NCBI GenBank assembly: GCA_021298395.1
Contig: JAJTFH010000014.1
Location: 32,837 to 96,836 of the forward strand
Reading direction: 5' to 3'
DNA length: 64,000 bases
Origin: Gemmatimonadota bacterium
Lineage (GTDB): Bacteria; Gemmatimonadota; Gemmatimonadetes; Gemmatimonadales; Gemmatimonadaceae
Positions 20,381 to 29,293 of the stretch are shown in pieces. Numbering within the stretch: position 1 is the first letter of the stretch; every line of letters starts with the position of its first letter. Under the pieces are notes generated by a model. The model worked only from the letters and a program-made list of their open reading frames with translations. It had not been told where the DNA came from and made no database searches. A program made the translations under genes and the position numbers.

Positions 20381-22393
20381 TCACTTGGTCCGGCGCGACT
20401 GCGCCTTCCCGCCACTGCGCGCCCACTGGTCGTACCAGTCGTGCATGTAGAGGATCGTGCGCATCGCGTTCGACGGCCGTGTCCCCGTCCCGTGGAACTG
20501 CCCCGGGAAGCGGAGCATCTTGGCCGGCACGCCACGGTACTTGAGCGCGGCGTAGTACTCCTCCGTCTGCGCGATCGGGGTGCGGAGATCGGCCTCCCCC
20601 GTCATGAGCAGGGTCGGCGTGGTGACCTTCCCCACATGCATCATCGAGGACTGCTCAAGCCACCGCGACGGATCCTCCCAGAAGGGCTGCTTGAAGAAGC
20701 TCATCGTGAAGAAGGGGATGTCGGTCTGGCCGAACATGCTCATCCAGTTGATCACCGGGCACCGCACCGCGGCGGCGGCGAAGCGATCGGTGTGCCCGAT
20801 CGCCCAGCTGGAGAGCACACCACCACCCGAGCAGCCACCCACATAGAGGCGATCGGTATCGATCGACGCCGTCTTGATCACCGCATCGACCCCCGCCATC
20901 AGGTCCTCATGATCGACACCGGGGTACCGGAAGTTGATCCCACGCGCGAAGGCCTCCCCGTAGCTCGTCGAGCCGCGCGGATTCGTGTAGAGCACCACGT
21001 AGCCCAGCGCCGCCCACGCCTGATAATCGAAGTTGAAGCGCGCGTAGTAATCGGCGAAGGGGCCGCCATGGATCTCGAGGATCATCGGGTAGCGCTTGGC
21101 GGGATCGTAGAACGGCGGCTTCACCATCCACCCCTGCACCCTGGTCCCATCCTTCGAGGTGAACCAGAGCTCCTCCTGCGCCCCGAGCGTCCGGCCCGCG
21201 AGGAGATCGTCGTTCACGCGCGTGAGCTGCTGCACCGGCATCCCCCCGCGCAGCGAGAAGCGCACCACATCCGAGGGCGCATCGGGCGCCGATCGTACCC
21301 CGACGCCGAACCCATCACGCCCTCCCGCCATCGACGAGAGCCCGAGGAGATGCTGCCCCGTGGTGACCTCTCGCGAGGCCCCCGTGAGCGGGAAGAACCG
21401 GACATTGGTCGTCCCATGATTCGTATAGCTCGCGAAGATCCCGCTGTTGTCCGGTGACCAGCGTAGGTCACTCACGAGCCGGTCGAGCACGCGGCTCAGG
21501 TTGCGCTGATTGCTCCCATCGAGCTGCGCCACCTGCAGATCGGGCTGCGAATAGGTGTCCGGAGCCTCGGGGTAGCCAAGGAAGGCGACGAGTCGGCCAT
21601 CGGGGGAGACGGTGGGGCTCGTCCAGTTCCCCTCGGTCCGCGTCACCTGCCGCACCGCGCCACTCGCCACGTCGAGCGCGTAGAGGTGCGAGCGCCGATA
21701 GACCGCGTCCCAATCGCCCTTCCAGCCGTCGAAGACGATCGTACGACCGTCAGGCGTGAAGTCGAAGTTCACCGCCGCCTCGAGCCCATCGAAGCGCGAC
21801 CCCACGTTCCAGTTCCCGAAGGTGAGCTGACGCGCACTCCCACCCTCGGCGGGGACGGTGAAGAGATGGACGAAGCCGCGACGCATGAAGCCCGCGTAAT
21901 CCTGGCGGTAGTGCAGATCCTCGATCACCCGCGGTCCCTCGTCCCAGCGCGCGCCGGCCGGTGCGGCGGGCAAGGGGATCGACCAGCGCGAGGGCGTCGC
22001 GACGAAGCGTCCGAAGACGATCGACTTGCCATCCGGACTCCACTTGGGATCCTTCGGCGTCTCGTCGAGACGCGTCACCTGACTCGTCGCTCCCTCGGCG
22101 TCCATCCACCGCACGAAGAGCTGCGTCCCCGCCGGTTCCCCGGCGGCGAGATAGAGGATCCGGGTCCCATCGGGGGACCAGCGGGGACCGCTCCCCCTCG
22201 TGAGGAAGCGCTGCCGGCCGCCATCGGCGTCCATGATCCAGATCTGCTTCCCGTCGGGGGAGAGCTGGGGGTCGCTCACCGTCTCGAGGTCGAGATAGGA
22301 AGCGACGGTGAGGACGGAATCGCGCTGGGCCATGAGGAGCGATGGCGCTCCCACGGTGAACAGGGCGGCGAAGGCAAGGACGAATCGACGCAT
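20381..22393 (-). CDS. Secreted S9-family prolyl oligopeptidase-like serine peptidase
   Basis: A 670-aa exported peptidase. ATG at 22393 gives a signal peptide (MRRFVLAFAALFTVGAPSLL, cleavage near AQRD) and is preceded by AGGAGA at about 8 nt; a longer reading adds 33 unlikely residues. The N-terminal half holds WD40-like/TolB-type propeller repeats (SPDGKQIW, WSPDGTRI, WSPDGKSI, FTPDGRTI, VSPDGRLVAF, WSPDNSGI). The alpha/beta-hydrolase domain has the nucleophile in VGGCSGGGVLSSW, aspartate in TGEADLRTP and histidine in FPGQFHGT. It probably trims oligopeptides outside the inner membrane, feeding the peptide importers encoded nearby. Confidence 0.93.
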   Translation of the reverse strand: MRRFVLAFAALFTVGAPSLLMAQRDSVLTVASYLDLETVSDPQLSPDGKQIWIMDADGGRQRFLTRGSGPRWSPDGTRILYLAAGEPAGTQLFVRWMDAEGATSQVTRLDETPKDPKWSPDGKSIVFGRFVATPSRWSIPLPAAPAGARWDEGPRVIEDLHYRQDYAGFMRRGFVHLFTVPAEGGSARQLTFGNWNVGSRFDGLEAAVNFDFTPDGRTIVFDGWKGDWDAVYRRSHLYALDVASGAVRQVTRTEGNWTSPTVSPDGRLVAFLGYPEAPDTYSQPDLQVAQLDGSNQRNLSRVLDRLVSDLRWSPDNSGIFASYTNHGTTNVRFFPLTGASREVTTGQHLLGLSSMAGGRDGFGVGVRSAPDAPSDVVRFSLRGGMPVQQLTRVNDDLLAGRTLGAQEELWFTSKDGTRVQGWMVKPPFYDPAKRYPMILEIHGGPFADYYARFNFDYQAWAALGYVVLYTNPRGSTSYGEAFARGINFRYPGVDHEDLMAGVDAVIKTASIDTDRLYVGGCSGGGVLSSWAIGHTDRFAAAAVRCPVINWMSMFGQTDIPFFTMSFFKQPFWEDPSRWLEQSSMMHVGKVTTPTLLMTGEADLRTPIAQTEEYYAALKYRGVPAKMLRFPGQFHGTGTRPSNAMRTILYMHDWYDQWARSGGKAQSRRTK

Positions 22394-22521
22394 GCGGGAA
22401 TCTCCTGAGGTGGAACGGGCCCCGGGAACATGGCACCGGCCAAGCGCTCGGGCTAGAACGCCCCGGAAGCGCATCCCTAAGCCAGATCGCAATGAGGCGC
22501 GCCCGCCCAGCGACTGCGCCG

Positions 22522-23580
22522 CTACCGCCGCCCCGCGGCGTGCCGCCGGATGATCGCCGCCATGGCCCGCTCCAGATCCTGCCCCGCCTGGGCATACGCC
22601 CCCTCGAACCCCTCGAGGTCGGTGAGATAGATCCGCCGTGCGATCAGCGCGGCATTGTCCAATCGCACCCGCTCGGCATAGCGCGGGTCGATCGCCTGAA
22701 AGAGCGGCGCCACCGAGTCGACGAGCTCCCGCCGCGCCACGCCGTAGAGTGAATCCCGGAGCGCCAGCCGCCGATCACGCCGTGCCTCCCCCGGCTCCGA
22801 CGCGAAGGCGGAGTCGATCGCCCCGTAGAGCCGCCGCCAGAACTCCGCGAGCCGTCGCTCATCGGCCCAGCGCGCCGCCACGCGGTCAGCGTTCACCGCA
22901 TCGCCCCGCGCACGGAAGAACTGCTCCGCCCCACGCGCCCCGACGAAGTTCGCGAACGACTCGTTGAACGGCACCGCGTCCCTCGGGAAATACCGCGCAT
23001 GGGTCAGCTCGTGGATCACCGTCTCCACGATCGACGCCGAATCGCCCTGCAACGTGGTGTTGAGCACCGGGTCCTCGAACCACCCGAGCGTACTGAACGC
23101 CGGCGCCGGTCGCAGATAGGTGTCCAGGCCCGCCGCCCGGAGTCCCGCCTCGGTGCGCGTCGCCTCATCCCAGCGAAAGAATCCCTTGTATGGGACGGTC
23201 CCGACGATGGGGAACCACCAGGTCATCGGGACGAGCCGATCCCGCTCGGCGGCGGAGAGCACCAAGACCAGGGTGTCGCGCCCGATATCGGCGTACTGGG
23301 TGAAGGCCCCATCGGTGGGGAGCCCCAGACGGAGCGCCGCGAAGGCCCGGGCCTCGAGCACCAACCGGAGCTTCCCCCGCGTGGCCGCGTCCACCGAGGG
23401 TTCGGCGACCAGCGCCTCGATCGGCTCCCGCCGCCAGAGGATCCGGGCCTCCTCCCACCCCGCCCGGATCACGAACCACCCCAAGGGGGTGACCGCCCCC
23501 ACGAGGAGGGCCCCGACGAGCCCCCCGAGGAGGATCCGTCCCCACCGCCACCGTCGCCACCCCCCCGATACCACAACCAT
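22522..23580 (-). CDS. Predicted zinc aminopeptidase (COG4324-like)
   Basis: A 352-aa protein with an N-terminal membrane anchor (about 14-40) and a zincin motif VIHELTHARYFP (HExxH). The upstream segment FSTLGWFEDPVLNTTL and downstream FNESFANFVGARGAEQFF (third ligand glutamate in the NESFA helix) are typical of this predicted aminopeptidase family. The catalytic part should face the periplasm. The 128-nt gap to the downstream peptidase holds that gene's ribosome site; I see no terminator there. Substrate unknown. Confidence 0.82.
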   Translation of the reverse strand: MVVVSGGWRRWRWGRILLGGLVGALLVGAVTPLGWFVIRAGWEEARILWRREPIEALVAEPSVDAATRGKLRLVLEARAFAALRLGLPTDGAFTQYADIGRDTLVLVLSAAERDRLVPMTWWFPIVGTVPYKGFFRWDEATRTEAGLRAAGLDTYLRPAPAFSTLGWFEDPVLNTTLQGDSASIVETVIHELTHARYFPRDAVPFNESFANFVGARGAEQFFRARGDAVNADRVAARWADERRLAEFWRRLYGAIDSAFASEPGEARRDRRLALRDSLYGVARRELVDSVAPLFQAIDPRYAERVRLDNAALIARRIYLTDLEGFEGAYAQAGQDLERAMAAIIRRHAAGRR

Positions 23581-23614
23581 AGAGTGGAAGATCGCGAGGG
23601 GACCCCTGAGGCGC

Positions 23615-23620
23615 TATCCT
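23615..23620 (+). promoter_or_regulatory. -10-like TATCCT just upstream of dnaE
   Basis: TATCCT ends 9 nt before the dnaE ATG, with no Shine-Dalgarno between (tcgtctccc). Compatible with a very short or absent leader. Confidence 0.4.
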
Positions 23621-23629
23621 TCGTCTCCC

Positions 23630-26600
23630 ATGTCCTTCGTGCACCTGCACTGCCACTCCGAGTACTCCCTGCTGGACGGGGCGAACCGGATCGATGACCT
23701 GATCGCCCGGGCGAAGGAGTTCGAGCAGCCCGCCCTCGCGATCACGGACCATGGCAACCTGCACGCCGCCTGGGCGTTCCAGGAGCAGGCCAAGAAGGCG
23801 GGGATCAAGCCGATCCTCGGGATGGAGGCCTACGTGGCCCCCGGGGACCGCCGACAGAAGACGCGCGCCCAGCAGGGGGAGAAGAACTACTACCACCTCG
23901 TCCTCCTCGCCCGTGACCTGACCGGCTACCGCAACCTCGTGAAGCTCTCCTCCCTCGCCTACACCGAGGGGTTCTACGGGAAGCCACGCGTCGACCGCGA
24001 GCTCCTGGCGCGGCACCACGAAGGGCTGATCGTCTCGAGCGCCTGCATGGCGGGGGAGGTCGCACGCCACCTCCTCGAGGACCACTACGACGAGGCCAAG
24101 GCGGTCGCCGCCTGGTACGCCGAGGTCTTCAAGGACCGCTATTACCTCGAGGTGCAGGCGCATGAGGCCGGCGACCAACGCCGCCTCAACGCGGAGATCT
24201 TCCGCCTCGGCAAGGACCTCGGCCTCCCCGTCCTCGCCACCAACGACGCGCACTTCCTCACGGCCGAGGATCACGACGCGCACGACGTCCTCCTCTGCAT
24301 CGGGCTCAAGAAGGACCGGCTCGACGCCGACCGGATGCGCTACGACAACGGCCTCTTCTTCAAGAGTGCCGACGAGGTGCGCGCCCACTTCCCCGACCGT
24401 CCCGACGTCCTCGAGCAGACGGTCGCGATCGCGGACCAGGTGAACGTCGTCTTCGACAAGAAGTACTTCGTCCCCGCCTTCCCCCTCCCGAAGGGGGTCA
24501 AAAGCGAGAACGACCTGTTGGTGAAGCTGGCGACCGCCGGGGCCAAGCGGCGGTACGGCACCCCCCTCCCCGCCGAGGTGAAGGAGCGGCTCGATTACGA
24601 GCTCGGCGTGATCACCACGACCGGCTATGCCGGCTACTTCCTGATCACCGCCGATTTCATCCAGGCGGCGCGCGACCGTGGGATCCCCGTGGGACCGGGG
24701 CGCGGATCGGCCGCGGGCTCCCTCGTGGCCTACGCCACCGGGATCACCAACGTCTGCCCGCTCAAGTTCGACCTCCTCTTCGAGCGCTTTTTGAATCCCG
24801 AGCGCGTCTCGATGCCCGACATCGACGTCGACTTCTGCGAGGAGCGGCGCGGCGAGGTGATCGAGTACGTGCGCGAGAAATACGGCCGTGAGTCGGTCGG
24901 GCAGATCATCACCTTCGGGACGCTCAAGTCGCGTGCCTGCATCAAGGACGTGGGGCGTGTGCTCGGCTTCACTCCTGGCGAGACCGACGCGATCGCGAAG
25001 CTGATCCCGAACCAGCCGAACTTCTCGCTCACCGTGGCCGAGGCGATCGAGAAGGTCCCCGAGGTCCGGAAGCTCTACGCGCAGGATGAGCGGCACGCCC
25101 AGCTCTTCGACTTCGCGATCTCCCTCGAAGGGCTCTCGCGGCACGCCGGCGTGCACGCGGCGGGGATCGTCATCGCCCCGGGCCCCCTCGACGACTACGT
25201 CCCCGTCTGCACCGCGGAGTCCAAGGGGAGCGGGGGGGGGAGCGAGGAGCGCGTCGTCGTCACGCAGTACGACATGGTCGCGCTCGAGAAGGCCGGGATG
25301 CTCAAGATGGACTTCCTAGGCCTCACCACGCTCACGATCCTTACCGACGCGGTCGCGGAGATCCAGCGGCGGCGCGGGGTCACGATCGACCTCGACGCCC
25401 TCCCGCTCGACGACGAGCCCACCTACCGGATGCTCCGCGCGGGGCGCACCGCCGGCGTCTTCCAGTTCGAATCCCCGCTCGCCACCGACATGGTGCGCGC
25501 GATGCGCGCCGACCGGTTCGACGACCTCGTCGCCTCCAACGCGCTGATGCGGCCCGGTCCGCTCGACGCGGGGATGCATAAGGTCTATCAGCGCCGCAAG
25601 CGGGGGGAGGAGCCGGTCGCGTACCAGCTCCCCGAGCTCGAGGAGATCCTCGCCCCCACCTACGGCGTCATCACCTATCAGGAGCAGGTGATGCGGATCG
25701 CGCAGCGGCTCGCGGGGATCTCCCTCGCCGAAGCCGACGTGCTCCGCAAGGCGGTCGGCAAGAAGGACGCCGAGCTCATCAAACAGGAACTCGGCACGTT
25801 CACGGAGAAGGCGGTCGCCAACGGCTTCCCGCCCAAGGTGATCGACGACATCGCGGGGCAGATCGAGACCTTCGGCCGCTACGGCTTCAACAAGTCGCAC
25901 TCGGTCGCCTACTCGATCCTCTCGTACCACACCGCCTACCTCAAGGCGCACTACGCGCCGGAGTTCATGGCGGCGGTCCTCTCCGCCTGCATCGGCGACA
26001 CCGACGCGGTGGTGAAGTACATCAACGAGGCGCGTGACCTCGGGCTCGAGATCCTCCCCCCCGACGTGAACGAGTCGGGATGGAAGTTCACCGTCATCGG
26101 CGACACGCGGATCCGCTTCGGCTTGGGCGCCATCCGGAACGTGGGACACTCCGCGGTGGAGTCGATCCTCGCGGCGCGCGCGACCCAGCCCTTCACCTCG
26201 CTCTACGACCTCTGCGAACGGATCGATCTCCGCACCTGCAACAAGCGCGTCCTCGAGGCGCTGATCCACGCCGGCGCCCTCGACGGGCTCGGCGGACACC
26301 GCGCGCAGTACATCGCCGCGCTCGACGGGGCGATCCAATCAGCCTCGCTCGCGCAGGCGGAGATCGCCACCGGGCAGGGGTCGCTCTTCGGCGACGTGGC
26401 CGATGCCCCGGCCGATGGCGCCTCCAAGGCGCCGTTGCTCCCCGTCCTCCCCAACATCCCCCCCCTCTCGGAGTCGGCGCGCCTCACGCAGGAGAAGGCG
26501 ATTCTCGGCTTCTACATCTCCGGGCATCCGCTCGCGCCGTTCCGCGCCGAGTGCGAGCTGCTCGCGTCGCACACCGTCGCGCAGCTCGGGAGCTGGACCT

Positions 26601-27121
26601 CGGAGGCGATCACCCTGGCCGGCGTGATCACCGCGATCAAGCGGCAGGTGAGCAAGAAGTCGGGGAACGAGTTCGCGCGCCTCACCGTGGAGGACTTCGC
26701 TGGCTCCGCTGAATTGCTGGTCTTCCCTGAGGCGTGGGCCGCGATCGGCGATCGCGTGCAGGTCGATGTCCCCGTCCTGATCACCGGCGGCTACTCACGT
26801 CGCGACCAGGATGCCGAGAACCCGACCTTCATCGTCGAGAAATTCACCCGCTTGGCCGAGCTGCGGGCCACGGGGCAGTTCGCCATCGCCTTGGAGCTCG
26901 ATGCCGAGGCGGGGCTCCCCGCCGACGTGGTCCGCGATGTCCGCGCGGTGGCGGAGGCCCATCCCGGGTCGGCGCCGCTGGAGCTACGTTGGAAAGGTCG
27001 CGACGGGCTCCCGGCGCGACTCCGTTCGACCTCCCTCAAGGTGGCCGCCGCCGGCCCCGCGCTGGGAGAACTTCGCGCACTGCTCGGGGACGAGCGGGTG
27101 CGCCTCGTCCGTGGAGGCTGA
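23630..27121 (+). CDS. dnaE: DNA polymerase III alpha subunit
   Basis: The 1163-aa replicative polymerase catalytic subunit (DnaE1 type). N-terminal PHP domain starts FVHLHCHSEYSLLDGANRIDDL, with HxH and ITDHGNL metal-binding segments kept, so a PHP-linked nuclease or structural metal site may persist. The palm carries GPGRGSAAGSLVAYATGIT and the catalytic PDIDVDF. Later come the helix-hairpin-helix region and an OB fold (ITLAGVITAIKRQVSKKSGNEFARLTVED). ATG at 23630 is at the conserved N-terminus; a longer reading crosses the divergent peptidase promoter. accA begins 2 nt after its stop, an old bacterial pairing. Confidence 0.97.
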   Translation: MSFVHLHCHSEYSLLDGANRIDDLIARAKEFEQPALAITDHGNLHAAWAFQEQAKKAGIKPILGMEAYVAPGDRRQKTRAQQGEKNYYHLVLLARDLTGYRNLVKLSSLAYTEGFYGKPRVDRELLARHHEGLIVSSACMAGEVARHLLEDHYDEAKAVAAWYAEVFKDRYYLEVQAHEAGDQRRLNAEIFRLGKDLGLPVLATNDAHFLTAEDHDAHDVLLCIGLKKDRLDADRMRYDNGLFFKSADEVRAHFPDRPDVLEQTVAIADQVNVVFDKKYFVPAFPLPKGVKSENDLLVKLATAGAKRRYGTPLPAEVKERLDYELGVITTTGYAGYFLITADFIQAARDRGIPVGPGRGSAAGSLVAYATGITNVCPLKFDLLFERFLNPERVSMPDIDVDFCEERRGEVIEYVREKYGRESVGQIITFGTLKSRACIKDVGRVLGFTPGETDAIAKLIPNQPNFSLTVAEAIEKVPEVRKLYAQDERHAQLFDFAISLEGLSRHAGVHAAGIVIAPGPLDDYVPVCTAESKGSGGGSEERVVVTQYDMVALEKAGMLKMDFLGLTTLTILTDAVAEIQRRRGVTIDLDALPLDDEPTYRMLRAGRTAGVFQFESPLATDMVRAMRADRFDDLVASNALMRPGPLDAGMHKVYQRRKRGEEPVAYQLPELEEILAPTYGVITYQEQVMRIAQRLAGISLAEADVLRKAVGKKDAELIKQELGTFTEKAVANGFPPKVIDDIAGQIETFGRYGFNKSHSVAYSILSYHTAYLKAHYAPEFMAAVLSACIGDTDAVVKYINEARDLGLEILPPDVNESGWKFTVIGDTRIRFGLGAIRNVGHSAVESILAARATQPFTSLYDLCERIDLRTCNKRVLEALIHAGALDGLGGHRAQYIAALDGAIQSASLAQAEIATGQGSLFGDVADAPADGASKAPLLPVLPNIPPLSESARLTQEKAILGFYISGHPLAPFRAECELLASHTVAQLGSWTSEAITLAGVITAIKRQVSKKSGNEFARLTVEDFAGSAELLVFPEAWAAIGDRVQVDVPVLITGGYSRRDQDAENPTFIVEKFTRLAELRATGQFAIALELDAEAGLPADVVRDVRAVAEAHPGSAPLELRWKGRDGLPARLRSTSLKVAAAGPALGELRALLGDERVRLVRGG

Positions 27122-27123
27122 CC

Positions 27124-28089
27124 GTGGGAACCTCGCTGCTCGAGTTCGAGAAGCCGATCGCCGAGTTGGAGCGCCAGATCCAGGAGCTCCGCGAGAAGGC
27201 GGAGGCACAGAAGCTCGATCTCTCCGCGGAGATCGCGCCGCTCCAGGAGCGGCTCGCCGAGCTCCGTCGCGATACCTATAAGAACCTCACCCCGCTCCAG
27301 CGCGTGCAGGTGGCCCGCTCGTCGCGCCGTCCCTTCACCCTCGATTACATCCGCCTCGCCTTCAGCGACTTCATCGAGCTGCACGGCGACCGCGCCTTCC
27401 GCGATGACCCGTCGATCGTCGGTGGGTGGGCGCGACTCGACGGTGACACGGTGATGATCATCGGGCAGCAACGCGGGCGCGATACCAAGGAGAACATCCA
27501 TCGCAACTTCGGGATGCCGCACCCCGAGGGGTATCGCAAGGCGCTCCGCCTCCTCAAGCTCGCGGAGAAGTTCCAGGTCCCCGTCCTCACCTTCATCGAT
27601 ACGCCGGGGGCCTGGGCCGGACTCGGCGCCGAGGAGCGTGGCCAGTCGGAGGCGATCGCGCGGAACCTCCTCGAGATGAGCCAGCTCACCGTCCCGATCA
27701 TCGCCACGGTGATCGGTGAGGGGGGCTCCGGGGGCGCGCTCGCCTTGGGCGTCGCCGACCGCGTGCTGATGCTCGAGCACTCCGTCTACTCGGTGATCAC
27801 CGTGGAAGGGTGCGCGGCGATCCTCTGGAAGGATGGGAAGAGCCCCGAGATGCGCGAGAAGGCCGCGAGCTCGCTCCGCATCACCTCCCCTGAGCTCCTG
27901 GCGCTCAAGGTGATCGACGAGGTGATCCCCGAGCCCTCGGGCGCCGCCCACGCCGACCACGAGGCCACGGCGAAGGCCGTCCACGATGTGATCCTCCGGC
28001 ACCTCGACGAGCTCAAGCGGCTCAAGCCCGACAAGCTCGTCCGCAAGCGCCGCGAGAAGTACCTCCGCATGGGGAGCTTCACGACGTGA
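27124..28089 (+). CDS. accA: Acetyl-CoA carboxylase carboxyltransferase, alpha subunit
   Basis: A 321-aa subunit that, with AccD, moves carboxyl from biotin to acetyl-CoA to make malonyl-CoA. LLEFEKPIAELERQIQELRE, FIELHGDRAFRDDPSIVGG, GRDTKENIHRNFGMPHPEGYRKALR and GEGGSGGALALGVADRVLM are diagnostic. The GTG start sits 2 nt after dnaE; the end overlaps the next gene (GTGA). No accD in the window. Confidence 0.97.
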   Translation: MGTSLLEFEKPIAELERQIQELREKAEAQKLDLSAEIAPLQERLAELRRDTYKNLTPLQRVQVARSSRRPFTLDYIRLAFSDFIELHGDRAFRDDPSIVGGWARLDGDTVMIIGQQRGRDTKENIHRNFGMPHPEGYRKALRLLKLAEKFQVPVLTFIDTPGAWAGLGAEERGQSEAIARNLLEMSQLTVPIIATVIGEGGSGGALALGVADRVLMLEHSVYSVITVEGCAAILWKDGKSPEMREKAASSLRITSPELLALKVIDEVIPEPSGAAHADHEATAKAVHDVILRHLDELKRLKPDKLVRKRREKYLRMGSFTT

Positions 28090-29285
28090 CGGTGGCGGTG
28101 GCGACCCATCTGGTCGAGGTCGAGTTCAAGGGGAATCGTCGGGCCTTCTACTCCTGGTCGGGAGAGACGGCCCCGGCGCCACGCACCCCGGTGATCGTGC
28201 AGGTGGAGCGCGGTGAGGACTTCGCGCGCGTGCACAGCACCGGTGAACTCGCGGAGAAGCGGAAGGCAGGGACCACGCACGGCAAGGCCTCCCCCGAGAC
28301 CCTACCCACGATCGTTCGGCTCGCCACCTCGAAGGAGATCGACACCGCGGTCCGGCTCCGCGCCGACGAGGACGCGGTGCGCCGCGCCGCGATCGAGCTC
28401 GTGCGAGAGCTGAAGCTCGAGATGAAGGTCTCCGACACCGAATGGCAGTGGGATCGACGGCGGCTCACCATCTACTTCACCGCTGAGGAGCGCGTCGACT
28501 TCCGCGATCTGGTGCGGAAGATGGAGCGGCGCTTCTCGACCCGGGTGTACATGTGGCATATCGGGGTGCGCGACGAGGCCAAGCGCCTCGATGGCGTGGG
28601 CCGCTGCGGTCGCCCCTTCTGCTCGAGCACCTGGCTCCCCCAGCTCAATCCCGTGAAGTCGAGCGCCGCGAAGGATCAGCGCCTCTCGACGCTCAACCCC
28701 GGGCAGATCTCCGGCACCTGTGGCCGCCTCATGTGCTGCCTGCGCTACGAGCACGAGTTCTACGTGCAGCAGCGCAAGCGCTTCCCCAAGGAGGGGAAGC
28801 TCCTCACCACCGCGGTCGGTGAGGAGAAGGTCATCTCGAACGACATCTTCCGCGAGCGTGTGACGCTCCGCACCGTCGCCGGGGAATACCGCACCATCGC
28901 GCTCGCGTTGCTCCGGCATGAGCTCGGCGAAGGGCCGATGCCGGAGCCCGACGAGGCGACCGAGCACGACCACGAGGGGGAGGACCACGAGGAGGAGCGC
29001 CTCCCGGTCGTGTCACTCGCGCGCGCCACACCGCGGGAGCGCTCGCACGAGCGTCCTCGCACGCCGGAGCGCCCGCGAACTCCCGAGCGTCCCCGCGCGC
29101 CGGAGCGTCCGCGCCCCGCCGAGCGTCCCGCCGCCCCCGCCCCGCCGACACCAGAGCGCACGCCCCCCGAGTCGGGCGATGACCCGCGTCGTCCCAAGCG
29201 CCGCCGCGGTCGCCGCGGTGGCCGTCGTGGACGGGGCGATGGCAGCACTGGTGGTGCGGCCGGCGGCGACGCCCCTTCCACCTGA
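28086..29285 (+). CDS. PSP1 / RicT (YaaT)-like regulatory protein with a basic Pro-Arg repeat tail
   Basis: A 399-aa protein. Residues about 60-270 form the PSP1 domain of RicT/YaaT: KEIDTAVRLRADED, LTIYFTAEERVDFRDLVRKM, GRCGRPFCSSTWLPQL and GTCGRLMCCLRYEHEFY, keeping the cysteine clusters that bind iron-sulfur in the B. subtilis Y-complex. There RicT affects RNase Y-dependent mRNA maturation; here the role is inferred. The last 90 residues are low complexity: acidic, then repeated ERPRTP-type units, then RRPKRRRGRRGGRRGRGDG, resembling RNA-binding tails. GTG overlaps accA; metG follows by 8 nt. Confidence 0.85.
   Translation: MTVAVATHLVEVEFKGNRRAFYSWSGETAPAPRTPVIVQVERGEDFARVHSTGELAEKRKAGTTHGKASPETLPTIVRLATSKEIDTAVRLRADEDAVRRAAIELVRELKLEMKVSDTEWQWDRRRLTIYFTAEERVDFRDLVRKMERRFSTRVYMWHIGVRDEAKRLDGVGRCGRPFCSSTWLPQLNPVKSSAAKDQRLSTLNPGQISGTCGRLMCCLRYEHEFYVQQRKRFPKEGKLLTTAVGEEKVISNDIFRERVTLRTVAGEYRTIALALLRHELGEGPMPEPDEATEHDHEGEDHEEERLPVVSLARATPRERSHERPRTPERPRTPERPRAPERPRPAERPAAPAPPTPERTPPESGDDPRRPKRRRGRRGGRRGRGDGSTGGAAGGDAPST
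29046..29130 (+). repeat. ERPRTP-type repeat in the RicT-like tail
   Basis: Degenerate in-frame units of 15-18 nt encode ERPRTPERPRTP, ERPRAPERPRPAERP in succession. Third positions vary between units, so the repeat is older than the tandem copy in the ABC ATPase gene. Confidence 0.85.
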
Positions 29286-29293
29286 CCGACGCG

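Noticed and set aside
23165..25156. A 663-codon open frame antisense to dnaE
   Set aside because: Fully explained by dnaE on the other strand; no coherent domain, and it crosses the aminopeptidase start region.
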